Origin: Sporosarcina sp. ACRSM
GTDB taxonomy: Bacteria; Bacillota; Bacilli; Bacillales_A; Planococcaceae
DNA length: 64,000 nucleotides
Reading direction: 5' to 3'
Assembly (NCBI RefSeq): GCF_022346545.1
Contig: NZ_JAKRNU010000011.1
Location: forward strand, 1-64,000
In this document: piece after piece, positions 27,850 to 36,704 of the stretch
Layout: every line of letters begins with the position of its first letter
Position numbering within the stretch: the first letter of the stretch is position 1
Position numbers and translations under genes: made by a program
Notes under the pieces: generated by a model
Databases searched by the model: none
The model's input: the letters and a program-made list of their open reading frames with translations, nothing else
Told to the model about the DNA's origin: nothing

Positions 27850-28395
27850 TCAATATTCATCCTCCAACATGGTATAGAGATAATGATCTTCCCACACACC
27901 ATTGATATACAAGAGTTTCCGCAATAATCCTTCTTGCGTATAACCGGCTTTTTCCAGCACTTTTACCGACCCCGTATTGCGCGGTGAGACATAGGCCTCT
28001 ACCCTATGTAAGGACACTTTTTCGATTGCGAACTTCGTTACAAGGCGAACCACTTCTGTCGCCAGTCCCCTCCCTATTTCCCGTTCATCAATCGAATACC
28101 CGATAAATCCACTCGAAAAGGGCAATCTTTTAATGCTGTAAAGTGAAATATGTCCGATTAACCGGCTCGTTGCCGAGTCAAAAACACCGAAATTATATTC
28201 CCGCCGGTCCCTCATTTGATAGAGCGATTCTCTGATTTTTTCCCTTTGAACAGCTACCGTGAAATAACTATTGTCATGACGCGGCTCAAAAATAGACCAA
28301 TACTCTTTATTGGCAGTTAGCATTTCCGTAAAGATCGCTGCATCATCTTCTGTTAAGATGCGTAAATAACATGTTTGTCCTTCAAGCAAAATCAA
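27850..28395 (-). CDS. GNAT acetyltransferase, RimJ/RimL type
   Basis: A 181-residue GCN5-related N-acetyltransferase of the group that modifies ribosomal-protein N-termini or small amines. The acetyl-CoA-binding motif is EREIGRGLATEVVRL, followed by HRVEAYVSPRNTGSVKVLEKAGY, typical of RimJ-like enzymes. The start is the TTG at 28395 with AAGGGTG eight bases upstream; no in-frame ATG lies near it. The substrate is unknown. Confidence 0.87.
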   Translation of the reverse strand: MILLEGQTCYLRILTEDDAAIFTEMLTANKEYWSIFEPRHDNSYFTVAVQREKIRESLYQMRDRREYNFGVFDSATSRLIGHISLYSIKRLPFSSGFIGYSIDEREIGRGLATEVVRLVTKFAIEKVSLHRVEAYVSPRNTGSVKVLEKAGYTQEGLLRKLLYINGVWEDHYLYTMLEDEY

Positions 28396-28726
28396 TGTCC
28401 ATTCACCCTTTTGCGCAATAAATTCTCATAACTTCCCAATTACTATTCCATCATATCCTGCGATGACCAACCAAGTAAAATCTTCCGCATTCGCGTGCCG
28501 ACTGATCTGCCATGATGGATATTCTCTTTGCCTAAGCAAGGAAATGTCAACGACCCTTCATCGAGCTTGCCATTCCTTTAACACAGTTCCAAATTTTCCG
28601 AAAACATATATCCAGTATAGCATGAATATTCTACAGACGAAATAATGCAATTGTGACGGAAACTTCATATTTTCTTTCGCCTTCATCATCTTTCCTCTGT
28701 ATACTATTCAATAGGAGGATTTGAAT
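28396..28726. other. Intergenic region without a supported gene
   Basis: No frame here has a convincing ribosome-binding site or a recognisable protein. A TATACT at 28700-28705 may be the -10 of the TspO-like gene. Confidence 0.5.
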
Positions 28727-29461
28727 ATGTTTAGAATGATCGTCATGACCCTTTCTCTCATTGCAGTCGTACTTATGAATGCAGTAGCAAATATACTGCC
28801 ACTCAACGGTAGAACCACCGGTGAAATCGCTAACCAATTGCCAGTGCTTTTCATCCCTGCTGGATATGTCTTTATCATTTGGGCTGTTATTTACGTATTA
28901 CTGGCCTGCTGGTTAGTTGGTTTTAATCGAAACCGGGACGATGCCAATCGAGTGGCACTTAATCTTAGAGGGATATTATTCAGCATCAGTTGTCTGTTCA
29001 ATATCGCTTGGATCCTATTATGGCATTTCCGTTATTTCGATTGGACAATTGTCATTATGATAAGTCTTCTGCTAACACTTCTTGCGCTTTACTTTACGTA
29101 TCCGAAAAAGGATCAACAATTTTTGGGAAGATTACCAATTGCGGTCTACCTAGGATGGATTTTTGTGGCTACCATTGCGAACATCAGCTATATCCTCACT
29201 TTGCATGAATGGTCTGGCTGGGGCTTAAGCGATCCGTTGTGGACGGTCCTTTACTTGACATTCGCGACCGCTATTGCACTCCATTTCCTTTATCATCATG
29301 CTGATATCGCCTTGAACCTTGTTTTCATGTGGGCATTTATTGGTATTGCTGTGAAAAATGGAATAAATGAGTTATTTGTTTCAGCCGCCGCCCTTTTCCT
29401 AACAGCTGTGATCGGAACCGGTTGCTTCCTCGTAAGAAAAGCGAAAAGCAAGCAGTTATAA
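28727..29461 (+). CDS. TspO/MBR-like tryptophan-rich membrane protein
   Basis: A 244-residue protein with about seven membrane helices, rich in Trp. Segments PAGYVFIIWAVIYVLLACW, NIAWILLWHF and LPIAVYLGWIFVATIANISY resemble the TspO/MBR-related family (YtaB-type in Bacillus). The ligand or function is unknown. The ATG at 28727 has GGAGGA seven bases upstream. A strong bidirectional terminator follows. Confidence 0.72.
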   Translation: MFRMIVMTLSLIAVVLMNAVANILPLNGRTTGEIANQLPVLFIPAGYVFIIWAVIYVLLACWLVGFNRNRDDANRVALNLRGILFSISCLFNIAWILLWHFRYFDWTIVIMISLLLTLLALYFTYPKKDQQFLGRLPIAVYLGWIFVATIANISYILTLHEWSGWGLSDPLWTVLYLTFATAIALHFLYHHADIALNLVFMWAFIGIAVKNGINELFVSAAALFLTAVIGTGCFLVRKAKSKQL

Positions 29462-29502
29462 AAAAACGCCGTTCCTCCAAGTGGGAGAACGGCGTTTTTT
29501 CA
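29460..29502. terminator. Bidirectional terminator between TspO-like gene and thiT
   Basis: AAAAAACGCCGTTCTCC and GGAGAACGGCGTTTTTT-type arms form a long GC-rich stem with A/T tracts on each side. Confidence 0.9.
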
Positions 29503-30057
29503 TTTACGCTCCAACAGACGCGGCGCTGAGGTAAATAATAATGAGGCGATAATGGCTGTTAATATAGTGGCAGGAACCATATAACTTCCGTTATACACAA
29601 GTGAATAAATCCATACGGGCTGCCCTTCTGGAGCGTAGGATCCGAAGAATACCATCCCGCCAATAAAATGGATCAAATAACGAAGTGCCCCACCGATCAC
29701 TGTACCGATAACAATTGCAGTTACCATCGAGCCTTTATGGCCATTTTCCTTACTATAAAACAGCCAACCGAGTGTAACAGCTGCAACACCCACGAGCGTA
29801 TAGGCAACAAAATAATCAAGAGCCGCTTGGATCGCATTGAATACATAGCCGCCCATCGCCAATTGTAATAGGCCGCTTACAAACCCTGTCAACATTCCAC
29901 CAACCATCCCCCAGCGAAATGCCATGACGACAATCGGTAGCATCGACAGCGTAATCGATCCTCCCTGCGGCAACGAAAAGCCGATTTTATCAAGCACAAA
30001 TGATACTGCACCTAAAATCGCCACTTCTAGCAATAGCTGAAGTTTTTGACGATCCAT
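29500..30057 (-). CDS. thiT: Thiamine transporter, ECF S-component ThiT
   Basis: A 185-residue, six-helix substrate-binding component that works with the shared ECF energising module. It matches ThiT (YuaJ) in length and in the conserved GFVSGLLQL, IQAALDYFVAYTLVG and RYLIHFIGGMVFFG segments. The TPP riboswitch just upstream confirms thiamine as substrate. GGAGGAAGT precedes the ATG. Confidence 0.95.
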   Translation of the reverse strand: MDRQKLQLLLEVAILGAVSFVLDKIGFSLPQGGSITLSMLPIVVMAFRWGMVGGMLTGFVSGLLQLAMGGYVFNAIQAALDYFVAYTLVGVAAVTLGWLFYSKENGHKGSMVTAIVIGTVIGGALRYLIHFIGGMVFFGSYAPEGQPVWIYSLVYNGSYMVPATILTAIIASLLFTSAPRLLERK

Positions 30058-30131
30058 ATAACTTCCTCCCTACTGTTTTGGCAGGAATGTGATAGTGGAA
30101 AAATACAAGCATTTAAGTATTTCTAAAAAAT

Positions 30132-30166
30132 AAAAAAACGATCTCCCGGATAGAACGGGACATCGA
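30132..30166 (-). terminator. Riboswitch-controlled terminator in the thiT leader
   Basis: On the minus strand CGATGTCCCG-loop-CGGGAGATCG with one mismatch is followed by TTTTTTT. It lies between the aptamer and thiT, as expected for transcription attenuation. Confidence 0.88.
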
Positions 30167-30182
30167 TCATGTCTGTTTCCAT

Positions 30183-30267
30183 CCACATCCCTACGCAAGA
30201 ATGATCTTACAGGTTCGAAGGGTCAGGACATCCCGTCCAATCTCAGCCAACTCGGCACCCCTTGTGG
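30183..30267 (-). promoter_or_regulatory. TPP (THI-box) riboswitch
   Basis: The minus-strand sequence carries the conserved aptamer pieces in order: AAGGGGTGCCGAG, GGCTGAGAT, TGACCCTTCGAACCTG and GCGTAGGGA. The closing helix is CCACA/TGTGG. Thiamine pyrophosphate should favour the downstream terminator and switch thiT off. Confidence 0.95.
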
Positions 30268-30375
30268 TTCCAATATTCAATTACAGTCTCATTGTATAAG
30301 ACTGCCTCTATATAATCAAGATGAATAGTAGACGTTCCGTTTCCAATAGCGTCAGTGCCAACTGGAGGGATTATA

Positions 30376-30723
30376 TTGACGAACCATAAACTATTAGCGG
30401 CCTTATGTTATTTCAGTGTCTTTTTTGCCCCTTTTTTACTTCCCGGGATTGTGTACTTCATTACCGACGATCGAGAAGTGAAACACCATGCAAAACGTTC
30501 GCTCGTGTCTCATCTTGTTCCTGTCATCCTGCTTATCACCGGTTTCATCATTTATACTTTTTCCATGTTATCGATGGCATCCCCGATGGATGAATTGCTT
30601 CTGCACAATAACCGATTCAATTTTTGGCAATGGGCACCCGTTCTATTCACGCTCATCTACGGTCTCCTTTTCCTAGTGATCGTCGTTTGGAACATCATTC
30701 AAGGTGTCAAACTTGTAAAATGA
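30376..30723 (+). CDS. DUF4870-like small membrane protein
   Basis: A protein of about 115 residues with three membrane helices and the DUF4870 pattern of an N-terminal helix, a short loop with D-R-E-V-K-H-H-A-K, and two more helices. The TTG at 30376 has GGAGGG six bases upstream and gives MTNHKLLAALCYF; the upstream in-frame ATG lacks a ribosome-binding site. Function is unknown. Confidence 0.75.
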   Translation: MTNHKLLAALCYFSVFFAPFLLPGIVYFITDDREVKHHAKRSLVSHLVPVILLITGFIIYTFSMLSMASPMDELLLHNNRFNFWQWAPVLFTLIYGLLFLVIVVWNIIQGVKLVK

Positions 30724-30786
30724 ATGTTTACTCCCGAAACTTATAGGGAAAAAATCAACAAATGCTTGTCATAGGAGAGGAATACA

Positions 30787-30903
30787 ATGAAATTGGGTAA
30801 AGTAGTGAAAACAGCCATTAAATTAGCACCTATCGTTTATCCGATCGTTCGGAAAGTGATGGAGGAAAAAAAAGGAAGCAGAAAGGCAGTTTCCCGAAAA
30901 TGA
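30787..30903 (+). CDS. 38-residue basic amphipathic peptide
   Basis: A very short frame, MKLGKVVKTAIKLAPIVYP then IVRKVMEEKKGSRKAVSRK, preceded by AGGAGAGG six bases before the ATG and followed at once by an intrinsic terminator. Strong signals at both ends suggest a real gene. Lys/Arg-rich ends flank a hydrophobic centre, so it may associate with membrane. I do not recognise it. Confidence 0.6.
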   Translation: MKLGKVVKTAIKLAPIVYPIVRKVMEEKKGSRKAVSRK

Positions 30904-30904
30904 C

Positions 30905-30948
30905 AAAAAACCTGCAAACGCACTAAAATGTTTGCAGGCTTTTTTTTG
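30905..30948 (+). terminator. Terminator after the 38-residue peptide gene
   Basis: CCTGCAAAC...GTTTGCAGG is followed by CTTTTTTTT. Confidence 0.92.
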
Positions 30949-30985
30949 CCTTCATTATGATATAGTATGGTATGAAAAAGAATGA

Positions 30986-31756
<771 letters not shown>

Positions 31757-31788
31757 TCGCACGGTAAGAATCATCTTTCTTGAATGAG

Positions 31789-31850
31789 TTATTGGCGTTC
31801 ATCCGGCATTTATTGGCGCATGAACTGGTGTTATTGGCGATTCATGACCT
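31789..31850. repeat. 21-bp tandem array, three units
   Basis: TTATTGGCG recurs at 31789, 31810 and 31831, exactly 21 bases apart, with partly conserved intervening sequence (TTCATCCGGCAT, CATGAACTGGTG, ATTCATGACC). It lies between mapB and yfmL and is not coding. Confidence 0.75.
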
Positions 31851-31860
31851 TACACCTTTA

Positions 31861-31912
31861 AAAAAGACTGCCCTAGAAATCCGATTCACTCGGATTCCAG
31901 GACAGTCTTTTT
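31861..31912. terminator. Bidirectional terminator between mapB and yfmL
   Basis: AAAAAGACTG(C/T)CCT... pairs with ...AGGACAGTCTTTTT, enclosing an inner stem ATCCGA/TCGGAT. Confidence 0.92.
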
Positions 31913-33053
31913 ATTTCCGCTTCTGTTTGGCGACCGTTTTTGAGTTCCCTTCCATCAGCTTGCCTTTGTACCACATTTTTTGGACCGGTTTCATGCCCTT
32001 TGTCAGCTTGCGGTAATCGCGTTCTTCTGCATAGGACAATAAAGTGAGCACTTCACCGTCATTCCCCGCTCGTCCGGTTCTTCCTGAACGGTGTAAATAC
32101 TGTTCGATTGTATGAGGCACGTCCACATGAATGACATGCGTCAACCCTTCGATATCGAGTCCACGAGCCGCTAAATCAGTAGCAATCAGAATTCGGGACT
32201 CTCCTTTGCGGAAGGCTTCCAACGTCTGTTGACGTTCAAACTTCTTCATATCCGAATAAAGAACGGCTACCGGCGCTTCGTTATACTGTAATTTCATTTC
32301 CTTCATGCGAAGCTGATCAACATTGTTGATGAATGCTAATGCACGAATCCCTTCCAAATGTGAAAGACCTCGTAGAAGATCCGTTTTATCCCGTACTTCT
32401 GTCTTCACGTAAGAATGGACCACTTTACCGGATTTCGGTAACTCTTCCTGCATCACCTGAATGCGGATTGGATCAATCATTAACCTTTTCGCAACAATTT
32501 CGATCTCCTCCGTGATGGTGGCGGAAACAACTGTCACTTGTCTGTCTGGATTCGCTGCTTCTATCAAATTTTTGACGATGACCCGATGCTCGCGTGACAA
32601 GAGCTGATCCCCTTCATCCAGTACAACCTGCCGGATATCATGCATTTTCAATTTTTTCGAGTTGACCAGCTCCGCGAGTCTACCGGGAGTCCCGACAACG
32701 ATCGTCGGCTTCTTTTTCAACCGTTCAATTTGCCGTTGCATATTAGCGCCGCCAATTAGTTGTGTCACCGTGATGGATGTTCCTTCCACCCACTCTCGGA
32801 TCACATTGACGATTTGCATGGAAAGCTCTTGGGAAGGCGTCATAATGAGCGCTTGCGTCTGCTTTTTATCCCCATCCACCAACTGTAAAATCGGCAATAC
32901 ATAGGCCAATGTCTTCCCGGAACCAGTCGGCGATTCCGCAACGATATCTTTTCCGGCCAACATTTCCGGAATCATCTTCGTTTGGATCGGCATCTCCTGC
33001 TCAAATTTCCACTTTTTTCTAAACACATCGTCCATCTTTTCCACAAAGGACAT
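31911..33053 (-). CDS. yfmL: DEAD-box-like RNA helicase YfmL
   Basis: A 380-residue two-domain RNA helicase. It has Q-motif-like MPIQTKMIP, Walker A SPTGSGKT, PTREL-like MTPSQEL, SAT motif VVSATI and the arginine-finger motif HRSGRTGRAG. Motif II reads DEGD rather than DEAD. The length and lack of long C-terminal extensions match B. subtilis YfmL, linked to ribosome assembly and growth in the cold. The ATG at 33053 follows GTGGGG by six bases. Confidence 0.87.
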   Translation of the reverse strand: MSFVEKMDDVFRKKWKFEQEMPIQTKMIPEMLAGKDIVAESPTGSGKTLAYVLPILQLVDGDKKQTQALIMTPSQELSMQIVNVIREWVEGTSITVTQLIGGANMQRQIERLKKKPTIVVGTPGRLAELVNSKKLKMHDIRQVVLDEGDQLLSREHRVIVKNLIEAANPDRQVTVVSATITEEIEIVAKRLMIDPIRIQVMQEELPKSGKVVHSYVKTEVRDKTDLLRGLSHLEGIRALAFINNVDQLRMKEMKLQYNEAPVAVLYSDMKKFERQQTLEAFRKGESRILIATDLAARGLDIEGLTHVIHVDVPHTIEQYLHRSGRTGRAGNDGEVLTLLSYAEERDYRKLTKGMKPVQKMWYKGKLMEGNSKTVAKQKRK

Positions 33054-33164
33054 TGTCATCCCCACTTTCACTCAGTTGCCTCTATTTTAGCATAAGCCGC
33101 TTCATTACACGTCATTTCAGACTAAACTGAATCAAATTGGATGGGAGTCTGGGCGTGGGAGGAG

Positions 33165-33690
33165 TGTTTTGAGCGCTTGAGGGACGCTTTGGGCGCGGGG
33201 GGAAGTTCTTTGATCACTTGGAAAGCACTTTGAGCGCGAGAGGCAATCTTTGATCACTTGGAGGGCGCTTTGAGCGCGGGGGCAGAACTTTGATCACTTG
33301 AATCACTCTTTGAGCGTGAGAAGCAATCTTTGATCACTTGAATCACTCTTTAAGCGCGAGGAGCTATCTTTGATCACTTGAATCACTCTTTGAGCGCGGG
33401 GGCAATCTTTAATCACTTGAATCACTCTTTGAGCGCGAGGAGCTATCTTTGATCACTTGAATCACTCTTTGAGCGCGAGAAGCTATCTTTGATCACTTGA
33501 ATCACTCTTTGAGCGCGAGAAGCTATCTTTGATCACTTGAATCACTCTTTGAGCGCGAGGAGCTATCTTTGATCATTTGAATCACGCTTTGAGCGCGGGG
33601 GCAGGTCTTTGATCACTTGAATCACTCTTTGAGCGCGAGGAGCTATCTTTAAGCACTTGGAAAACAATTTAAGCGCGAGAGATTATGAAC
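33165..33690. repeat. Non-coding tandem array with 20/40-bp period
   Basis: About 26 half-units of 20 bases, starting CTTTGAGCGC or CTTTGATCAC in alternation, make a 40-bp dimeric unit. TGATCACTTG (or a one- or two-base variant) recurs at 33211, 33251, 33291, 33331, 33371, 33410, 33450, 33490, 33530, 33570, 33610 and 33650: eleven intervals, ten of 40 and one of 39. Units contain stop codons in every frame. It fills the space upstream of yfmL and downstream of the amidase gene. Confidence 0.95.
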
Positions 33691-33711
33691 CCTCCCTCGC
33701 GCGCGTAAGAT

Positions 33712-35163
33712 TTAAGGTTTCTTTCTTGCTTTGACGTGTTGTTCGAATGCGTAGGCATAGCCGATTAACTGTGGCTCTGTGAATGCTTTTCCTGAGAACG
33801 TGATGCCGAATGGTTCGCCGGCTTTGGAATAGGCAGCAGGCACGGTGACGGAAGGATACCCTGCTGCTGCGCCAAAGCTGCAGCCATGGTCTTGGGGAAA
33901 CACGAGGGCACTTACGTCATGCTTGTCCAAGGCTTCGCCGAGAGCGAGTGTGCCAGCTAAATAGCGGTTCCGCAATAGCGCTTCGATATAAGCTCGTTCC
34001 GTCAAGTTTCCGCTTATCCTGTTCACTCTTTCCAACATGACCTGCCCATATTTCAACGTTTCTTCCGGATGGGCATTGTTAAACGCAATGACGTCTGACA
34101 ACGTACGGATCGGATTGGTCATCGGCGTTTTCCCTAAATAGGCATTTAACGCTGATTTAAATTCATAGAGCAATACGCTGTAGCCTAGATCATTTTCCAT
34201 CACACCCAAGTCGATCGGGTCTACGATGATTGCACCAACCTCTTGCAATTGTTCAAGCGCCCTATTAAAAAGTTCGATTCGTTCCGTCGGCGCTTCCTTT
34301 TCAAAGATCGATCTGGCGACGCCGAGTCGAACTCCTTTCAAGGCTTGTTTGTCGAGCGTTGCCAGCCAATTGATATCCTCCAGCTCGGATGCCACTTCCG
34401 TCACCGGATCGGCGCTGTCATAACCGATCAACATACCAAATGCCAGGGCGGCATCTTCCACGGTACGCGCCATCGGTCCCGGTGTATCTTGTGTATATGA
34501 AAGGGGAATGATCCCAGAACGGCTAATCGTCCCGACAGTCGGTTTAATACCGACGATGGAGTTCTGGGCGGATGGATTTAAAATGGAGCCCGTTGTTTCC
34601 GTGCCGATCGCAAGCGCAGCCATATTCATCGCAACCGCCACACCCGCGCCGGAGCTTGATCCCCCAACGTCGAACAGTCCATACGGATGATTCACTTGTC
34701 CCCCTCTAGAACTCCAGCCATTCGTCATATGTTCAGACATGAAATTCGCCCATTCCGTCATATTCGTTTTCCCCAAAATTACGGCACCCACCGCGCGTAA
34801 TTTCTTGACGAGAAAAGCATCTTCCTCGGCATAAAAATCCTTTAACGCAAGTGAGCCACAGCTCGTATGCATTTGATCTGCCGTGCCCATATTATCTTTT
34901 AATAAAATCGGGATGCCATGTAAAAACGACCGGATGCCTTGTTCACGACGTTCCACATCGAGTGCCTTGGCCATTTGCAAGGCTTGCGGATTCAGTTCCA
35001 GTACGGCGTTGACGTTTTGATTGCGTTCGGAAATCGTCGCCAAATACATGGATACTAGTTCTTCCGCGGTCAACTCGCCCGTTTCCATTTTATTTTGCAT
35101 ATCGAGAATGGTTGCTTCGTCTAACCATTCTTCCCGTAATCGCTTCAGTCTTCCATCTAGCAT
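33712..35163 (-). CDS. Amidase signature family protein
   Basis: A 483-residue amide hydrolase with the Ser-cisSer-Lys triad: the Lys in PILLKDNM and the serines in DVGGSSSGAGVAVA and TETTGSI. The substrate cannot be deduced; relatives act on various amides, and this is not in a gatCAB operon. The ATG at 35163 follows a G-rich ribosome-binding site (GGCGGGGGGG). The longer frame begins near the fbpA-like gene terminator and is rejected. Confidence 0.88.
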   Translation of the reverse strand: MLDGRLKRLREEWLDEATILDMQNKMETGELTAEELVSMYLATISERNQNVNAVLELNPQALQMAKALDVERREQGIRSFLHGIPILLKDNMGTADQMHTSCGSLALKDFYAEEDAFLVKKLRAVGAVILGKTNMTEWANFMSEHMTNGWSSRGGQVNHPYGLFDVGGSSSGAGVAVAMNMAALAIGTETTGSILNPSAQNSIVGIKPTVGTISRSGIIPLSYTQDTPGPMARTVEDAALAFGMLIGYDSADPVTEVASELEDINWLATLDKQALKGVRLGVARSIFEKEAPTERIELFNRALEQLQEVGAIIVDPIDLGVMENDLGYSVLLYEFKSALNAYLGKTPMTNPIRTLSDVIAFNNAHPEETLKYGQVMLERVNRISGNLTERAYIEALLRNRYLAGTLALGEALDKHDVSALVFPQDHGCSFGAAAGYPSVTVPAAYSKAGEPFGITFSGKAFTEPQLIGYAYAFEQHVKARKKP

Positions 35164-35225
35164 TGCCATCCCCCCGCCATGATTCTCTCTGTTAGTGTAC
35201 CTCATTTTTCTTCCAATAAGACAAA

Positions 35226-35263
35226 AAATACCGGTGAAGGGCTTATCCCACACCGGTATTCGT
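35226..35263 (-). terminator. Terminator after the FbpA-like gene
   Basis: The minus strand reads GAATACCGGTGTGGG...CTTCACCGGTATTTTTTG, a strong stem with a T run. Confidence 0.88.
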
Positions 35264-35268
35264 TCCAC

Positions 35269-35421
35269 CTACTCCATCCTTATCGTATAAGCTTTCATGA
35301 GAGAATAGAGAGGGAGTTCATAGAGCTGTTTCCCTTCAAGCTTATAGACCCCTTTATTGACAAGTTTCTGAATGATTTTTTCCTTTTTGACTTCCATTGG
35401 TGTTTCTTCTTGCTTTTTCAT
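35269..35421 (-). CDS. FbpA-like small basic protein
   Basis: A protein of about 50 residues whose core (IIQKLVNKGVYK, GKQLYELPLYSL) matches the Fur-regulated basic protein FbpA family. In B. subtilis FbpA assists the iron-sparing small RNA FsrA. The ATG at 35421 has GGAGG 13 bases upstream, a longish spacing; the earlier in-frame start is less likely. I see no Fur box directly upstream, so iron control is not supported here. Confidence 0.72.
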   Translation of the reverse strand: MKKQEETPMEVKKEKIIQKLVNKGVYKLEGKQLYELPLYSLMKAYTIRME

Positions 35422-35516
35422 GATGAATGAAGAACCTCCTTGCTGCTGAATCCATGAACTATTTTTCCCGTATTCCATGGTTCCAAACATGTTCTAGCCT
35501 ATTTGCATCGAAGGTA

Positions 35517-36365
35517 TCATTCTTGGACAAGGAGATTCGGATCATTTGCCGGCCATTTCGAAAAATCCGTAATGATGCCATCCACCCCGTATTGATAGGC
35601 CTTCGCAATGAGCAAATGATCTTTTTTGGACCAAACGAGGACTTTCCCATCATACTTATGAACTTGATCCACAAGCCATTTATTTGTATACGAGATGTTG
35701 AAATTTATGTAAGTGGCGAAAGATGTCAAATCCTCAATTCTCTTCGTGGATAGTAAAAGGGCACTCGGTTTCATGAGGACCGCAATTTGAACATCCGGAA
35801 GAAGAACATGCATCTTCCTCATCGATTCTACATCGAATGATTGGATGATAATATTGCTCAAGTCATCATATTTCTCCAATAACGTAACGACCTGCTCCTC
35901 GATTCCTGGATACAGTTTCGGTTTCTTGATTTCAATGATCAGTCCAATTTTCCCGTAAAATTCATCGAGAAATTCGTCCAAAGTAATGATTTTTTCCCCT
36001 TCAAAGGCATCACCGAACTTGCGCCCCGCATCTAGTCTTTTCAATTCTTCAAGCGTCATATCCTTGATAAATCCTTTACCGTCCGTTGTCCGATCCACTG
36101 TCTCATCATGTATGATGATCAGCACGCCATCTTTAGATAGATGCACATCACATTCCAGAAAATCCGCTCCAAGATCTAACCCTTTCCGAAAAGCGGATCG
36201 TGTATTTTCAGGCGCATAACTGGAAGCCCCACGATGTGCGATACTCATAATTCCATTCAGTTCAACTTGTTGCAGCCGTTGTCCATTGAACCCGACAAGC
36301 AAGACCAGACAAGTCCCCACTAGTCCAATCCATAGCCAATACCCTTTCGTTCTCCACTCCCCCAT
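35517..36365 (-). CDS. Glycerophosphodiester phosphodiesterase, membrane-anchored
   Basis: A 282-residue GDPD-family protein with one N-terminal membrane helix (about 9-27), probably placing the enzyme outside the cell. The catalytic pattern is clear: AHRGASSYAPENT, ECDVHLSKDG, IIHDETVDRTT and the Glu/Lys of IIEIKKP. It hydrolyses glycerophosphodiesters or teichoic-acid-like chains. The nearest downstream gene is the FbpA-like peptide, 95 bases away. Confidence 0.92.
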   Translation of the reverse strand: MGEWRTKGYWLWIGLVGTCLVLLVGFNGQRLQQVELNGIMSIAHRGASSYAPENTRSAFRKGLDLGADFLECDVHLSKDGVLIIIHDETVDRTTDGKGFIKDMTLEELKRLDAGRKFGDAFEGEKIITLDEFLDEFYGKIGLIIEIKKPKLYPGIEEQVVTLLEKYDDLSNIIIQSFDVESMRKMHVLLPDVQIAVLMKPSALLLSTKRIEDLTSFATYINFNISYTNKWLVDQVHKYDGKVLVWSKKDHLLIAKAYQYGVDGIITDFSKWPANDPNLLVQE

Positions 36366-36478
36366 TTGTAAAACCCCTCAATTCTTTATGCGAAACTTTT
36401 TTCGGTAAGTTTTTCAATAATTATGTGAATAAAATTTCTTACTTCTATAGTATGTCTACCATACTATTGATAGCAAGA

Positions 36479-36517
36479 CAAAATTCCCCTATGCAACACA
36501 CATAGAGGAATTTTATC
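36479..36517 (-). terminator. Terminator downstream of the ATP-grasp ligase
   Basis: AAAATTCCCCTATG...CATAGAGGAATTTT forms a stem with T-rich flank on the minus strand. It lies after the repeat element that follows the ligase gene. Confidence 0.75.
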
Positions 36518-36529
36518 TTCATTCAGCGG

Positions 36530-36703
36530 AAAAAACATCCGCCGAACGAATAATGGAAGGCAGTCTAAGTTCGCGACGTCCTGTCGCAACGACTGCATGA
36601 CCTACATCCTGTAGGCCCGCGGATGTCGCAGATTTTGAGAGGAGTTAATTGAGCTCTGCTCAATTCAAAATCTGGACGCAATTACGCCGAGGCGTAATTG
36701 ATT
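36530..36703. repeat. Dispersed palindromic repeat, family 2 (full element)
   Basis: A chain of palindromes: GCGACGTCCTGTCGC, CCTACATCCTGTAGG, a nested hairpin CAGATTTTGA...AATTGAGC-TCT-GCTCAATT...TCAAAATCTG (36629-36674) and AATTACGCCGAGGCGTAATT. Bases 36661-36703 are an exact inverted copy of 12836-12878. It is non-coding. Confidence 0.85.
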
Positions 36704-36704
36704 T

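Noticed and set aside
28463..28645. 60-codon frame between the GNAT and TspO-like genes
   Set aside because: No ribosome-binding site, Cys/Ser-rich composition unlike neighbours, and no recognisable features.
33165..33690. CRISPR array
   Set aside because: Both half-units of the 40-bp period are repeated, there are no unique spacers, and no cas genes occur in the window.
35422..35516. Fur box for the FbpA-like gene
   Set aside because: No sequence close to TGATAATNATTATCA is visible in this interval.
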